64,000 bases of DNA from Pseudochrobactrum sp. sp1633 (GTDB lineage: Bacteria; Pseudomonadota; Alphaproteobacteria; Rhizobiales; Rhizobiaceae). The notes beneath the pieces were generated by a model. The model saw nothing but the letters and a program-made list of their open reading frames with translations, was not told where the DNA came from and ran no database searches. A program made the translations under genes and the position numbers. Positions 61,541-64,000 of the stretch are shown here, piece by piece (position 1 is the stretch's first letter; each line of letters begins with the position of its first letter). The stretch spans positions 186,001-250,000 of the forward strand of contig NZ_JARRAE010000004.1 in NCBI RefSeq assembly GCF_030376605.1, in the 5' to 3' direction.

Positions 61541-64000
61541 ATGCGGCAAGGCTATTCACCGTCCTACGGGCCAGATGAACAGGAAGTGCGGGGAGAACGT
61601 CTGAGGCTCAGTGCTTTGCTGCGCCGCCAGATCGATATTTTCTCCGGCTTGCTGCTGCTGGCTCTGGTAGCGGGCGCTGTCGCTGCGCTTGCCACATGGA
61701 ATGTGGCTGATCCGAGTTTCAGTCATGCGACTGCCAATGAAGTGACCAATGCTGCGGGTTATCCGGGCGCTGTTTTTGCCGATCTGGCGATGCAGTTCTA
61801 TGGTCTTGCCAGTGTTATCGTTCTTCTGCCCCTCGTCTTCTGGGGAATTTTGCTGATCGTAAACGGCCGTATTGATCGTTTGGCACGGCGCGCTTCGGCT
61901 TGGTTTTTTGCCTCACTTCTGTTTGCCGCCATTGCCAGCTGTGTGCAGGCACCGGAGAGCTGGCCGATGCAGATCGGCCTTGGCGGTGTGCTTGGCGATA
62001 TGGTGCTGAAAGTGCCGGGCGTCTTTCTTCGTGAGTTTCCGACCGGTGCAATTGCGCTTGGTATTGCGATTATCTTGTCAGTGCCGGCTTTGTGGTTATG
62101 TGCCTTTGCCAGCGGTCTGATCGGGCGCGAGCGCAGTCTGACCAAACCTGTCCGTGCTAAAGCCCGTCAGGTCGCGGATGATCATTATGATGATGAAGAT
62201 TTTGATGAGGAAACCGGCGAAATCCGCGCGGGCTTTTTCTCAACCCTGTCTGCTTCGACCTTGGGTGCCGCATCGCATTGGATGCTGAGTGCCAAGGCAT
62301 CGGTACGCCGCATGTTTGGTCTGAAACGCACGCCCTCAACGCCACGTAAACGCAACCGTGATGATGATCCGTTCGGTGATGTGACAGTCGCGCGTCGGGG
62401 AGCCGGTCAGCGGTTTGAGCCGGGTTTTGAACCTGCCGCTCATGCCGTTGATGACATGCATTTTGACGATAATGATTATGCGCCGGTGCCACAACAACCT
62501 ATGCCTGCACAGGCGCCGCGTATGCAGGCGGCACGCAAGGCACCGACAGCGCGGGCACCGAGCCATCCGGTCAATACCAGCGGGCGCTTCATACTGCCTG
62601 ATCTCAATTATCTGAGCGAGCCAAAAGTGGTGGCGCGTGATCCGTCGCTGTCGAAAGAAGCGCTGGAGCAGAATGCCCGTGTGCTGGAAGGCGTGCTGGA
62701 AGATTTCGGCGTGCGCGGTGAGATTATTCAGGTGAAGCCGGGTCCTGTTGTGACCATGTATGAGCTGGAACCGGCACCGGGCATCAAGTCCTCCCGTGTG
62801 ATCGGTCTGGCCGATGATATTGCCCGTTCGATGAGTGCGATTTCTGCCCGTGTTGCTGTGGTTCCGGGGCGCAACGCGATTGGTATTGAACTGCCTAATC
62901 CGAAGCGCGAAATGGTCTATTTGCGTGAAATGCTGGCGAGCCGTGATTTCATGCAGACCAAGACCAAGCTGGCACTGGCGCTGGGTAAAACCATCAATGG
63001 TGAGCCGGTTATCGCTGATATTGCAAAGATGCCCCATGTGCTGGTTGCGGGTACGACCGGTTCGGGTAAATCGGTGGCGATTAATACGATGATCCTGTCG
63101 CTGGTCTATCGCATGACCCCGCAGGAATGCCGCCTGATTATGATTGATCCGAAAATGCTGGAACTCTCTGTCTATGATGGAATTCCGCATTTGCTCACCC
63201 CTGTGGTGACTGACCCTAAAAAGGCGGTTGTTGCCCTGAAATGGGCGGTGCGTGAGATGGAAGACCGCTACCGTAAAATGTCGAAAGTCGGTGTGCGTAA
63301 TATTGACGGCTTCAACAGCCGTGTGACGCAGGCCGAGAAAAAAGGCGAGCAGATTTCCCGCACGGTGCAGACCGGTTTTGACCGCAATACTGGCGAGGCG
63401 GTTTATGAAACCGAAGAGCTGGATCTGGCGCCAATGCCTTATATCGTCGTGATTATCGACGAAATGGCCGATCTGATGATGGTGGCGGGTAAAGATATTG
63501 AAGGCGCGGTGCAGCGTCTGGCACAGATGGCGCGTGCAGCCGGTATCCATGTGATCATGGCAACACAGCGCCCGTCGGTGGATGTGATCACCGGTACGAT
63601 CAAGGCGAATTTCCCGACCCGTATTTCCTTTCAGGTCACCTCTAAAATCGACAGTCGCACGGTGCTTGGCGAGCAGGGCGCAGAGCAGCTGCTTGGTATG
63701 GGTGATATGTTGTTTATGGCCGGTGGCGGACGTATTCAGCGTGTTCACGGGCCTTTTGTCGGGGATGATGAAGTTGAACAGGTGGTTCAGCATCTTAAAG
63801 CGCAGGGCGTACCGGAATATCTGGATGCGATTATGGAAGATGACGAGGATGAGGGCGGTTCTGCGCCTTCCGGTACCTCTAATCTGGAAAACTCGGACGA
63901 TCCCTATGATCAGGCGGTTGCCGTGGTGTTGCGCGATAAGAAAGCTTCGACCAGTTATATTCAGCGTCGTCTCGGCATTGGCTATAATCGTGCGGCTTCG
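61541..64000 (+). CDS. ftsK: DNA translocase FtsK, 5' part (runs off the window)
   Basis: FtsK pumps DNA through the closing septum and activates XerCD at dif. ATG 61541 opens 820 codons to the window end with no stop. Four membrane segments occupy about residues 30-190, followed by a short Pro/Ala-rich linker (about 200-345). The motor holds Walker A in [12 protein letters not shown] near residue 505 and Walker B in [17 protein letters not shown] near 635. The last visible residues enter the gamma winged-helix domain that reads KOPS. The short linker suits the rhizobial form. Confidence 0.96.
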   Translation, partial: MRQGYSPSYGPDEQEVRGERLRLSALLRRQIDIFSGLLLLALVAGAVAALATWNVADPSFSHATANEVTNAAGYPGAVFADLAMQFYGLASVIVLLPLVFWGILLIVNGRIDRLARRASAWFFASLLFAAIASCVQAPESWPMQIGLGGVLGDMVLKVPGVFLREFPTGAIALGIAIILSVPALWLCAFASGLIGRERSLTKPVRAKARQVADDHYDDEDFDEETGEIRAGFFSTLSASTLGAASHWMLSAKASVRRMFGLKRTPSTPRKRNRDDDPFGDVTVARRGAGQRFEPGFEPAAHAVDDMHFDDNDYAPVPQQPMPAQAPRMQAARKAPTARAPSHPVNTSGRFILPDLNYLSEPKVVARDPSLSKEALEQNARVLEGVLEDFGVRGEIIQVKPGPVVTMYELEPAPGIKSSRVIGLADDIARSMSAISARVAVVPGRNAIGIELPNPKREMVYLREMLASRDFMQTKTKLALALGKTINGEPVIADIAKMPHVLVAGTTGSGKSVAINTMILSLVYRMTPQECRLIMIDPKMLELSVYDGIPHLLTPVVTDPKKAVVALKWAVREMEDRYRKMSKVGVRNIDGFNSRVTQAEKKGEQISRTVQTGFDRNTGEAVYETEELDLAPMPYIVVIIDEMADLMMVAGKDIEGAVQRLAQMARAAGIHVIMATQRPSVDVITGTIKANFPTRISFQVTSKIDSRTVLGEQGAEQLLGMGDMLFMAGGGRIQRVHGPFVGDDEVEQVVQHLKAQGVPEYLDAIMEDDEDEGGSAPSGTSNLENSDDPYDQAVAVVLRDKKASTSYIQRRLGIGYNRAAS

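Noticed and set aside
62336-63793. 485-codon open frame on the minus strand
   Set aside because: It is antisense to the conserved FtsK motor. The His/Arg/Asn-rich composition is typical of antisense frames.

Overview
The window is a continuous stretch of core chromosome from an alphaproteobacterium of the order Hyphomicrobiales (Rhizobiales), most likely family Brucellaceae. The signs are the mnmE-mnmG-rsmG-parA-parB-holA block with perfect parS sites, the mdh-sucCD-sucA-odhB-lpdA cluster, cobS/cobT of the aerobic cobalamin pathway, and an Omp19-type lipoprotein that closely resembles the Brucella antigen. By eye the base composition is more AT-rich than I recall for Brucella itself, which would suit a Pseudochrobactrum- or Ochrobactrum-like relative. 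This is inference; I could run no search.

Layout. 1-5.2 kb: tRNA-modification and chromosome-partition genes studded with parS sites. 5.2-12.1 kb: holA, a three-gene ABC transporter, a flavin monooxygenase, tRNA-Arg(CCT) and an M20 amidohydrolase. 12.5-19 kb: cell-envelope genes (D,D-carboxypeptidase, YafK-type L,D-transpeptidase), a His-rich COG0523 GTPase, a TusA-like protein, accA and xerD. 19-29.8 kb: TCA-cycle genes. 30-32 kb: zapE and omp19. 32.5-39.7 kb: dapF, mtaB, ftsY, yciB, gloB and rpmB. 39.8-48 kb: a VUT transporter, an SDR, cobT/cobS, a J-domain protein, bolA, aroB and aroK. 48-53.8 kb: xerC, rimM-trmD, rplS, leuC and a GNAT enzyme. 54.2-57.7 kb: sdhCDAB. 57.8-64 kb: a VOC protein, OsmC, a UbiH-like hydroxylase, tesB and the start of ftsK.

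Two themes run through the gene set. One is chromosome handling: ParABS, XerC, XerD and FtsK. The other is central carbon flux: 2-oxoglutarate dehydrogenase, succinyl-CoA synthetase, malate dehydrogenase and succinate dehydrogenase. Gene order departs from the common rhizobial arrangement as I remember it. lpdA abuts xerD where xerC would be expected, and aroK abuts xerC where xerD would be expected, as if the 19-48 kb segment had been inverted.

I found no prophage, insertion sequence, CRISPR array, defence island or other obviously new multi-gene system. The most interesting material is small and mostly non-coding: a dispersed palindromic repeat that sits at gene ends (one copy supplies a stop codon, one lies inside a terminator loop), a triplicated sucD 3' end, two long perfect inverted repeats, a possible three-way-junction RNA, a possible leuC leader peptide, and internal repeats in FtsY.
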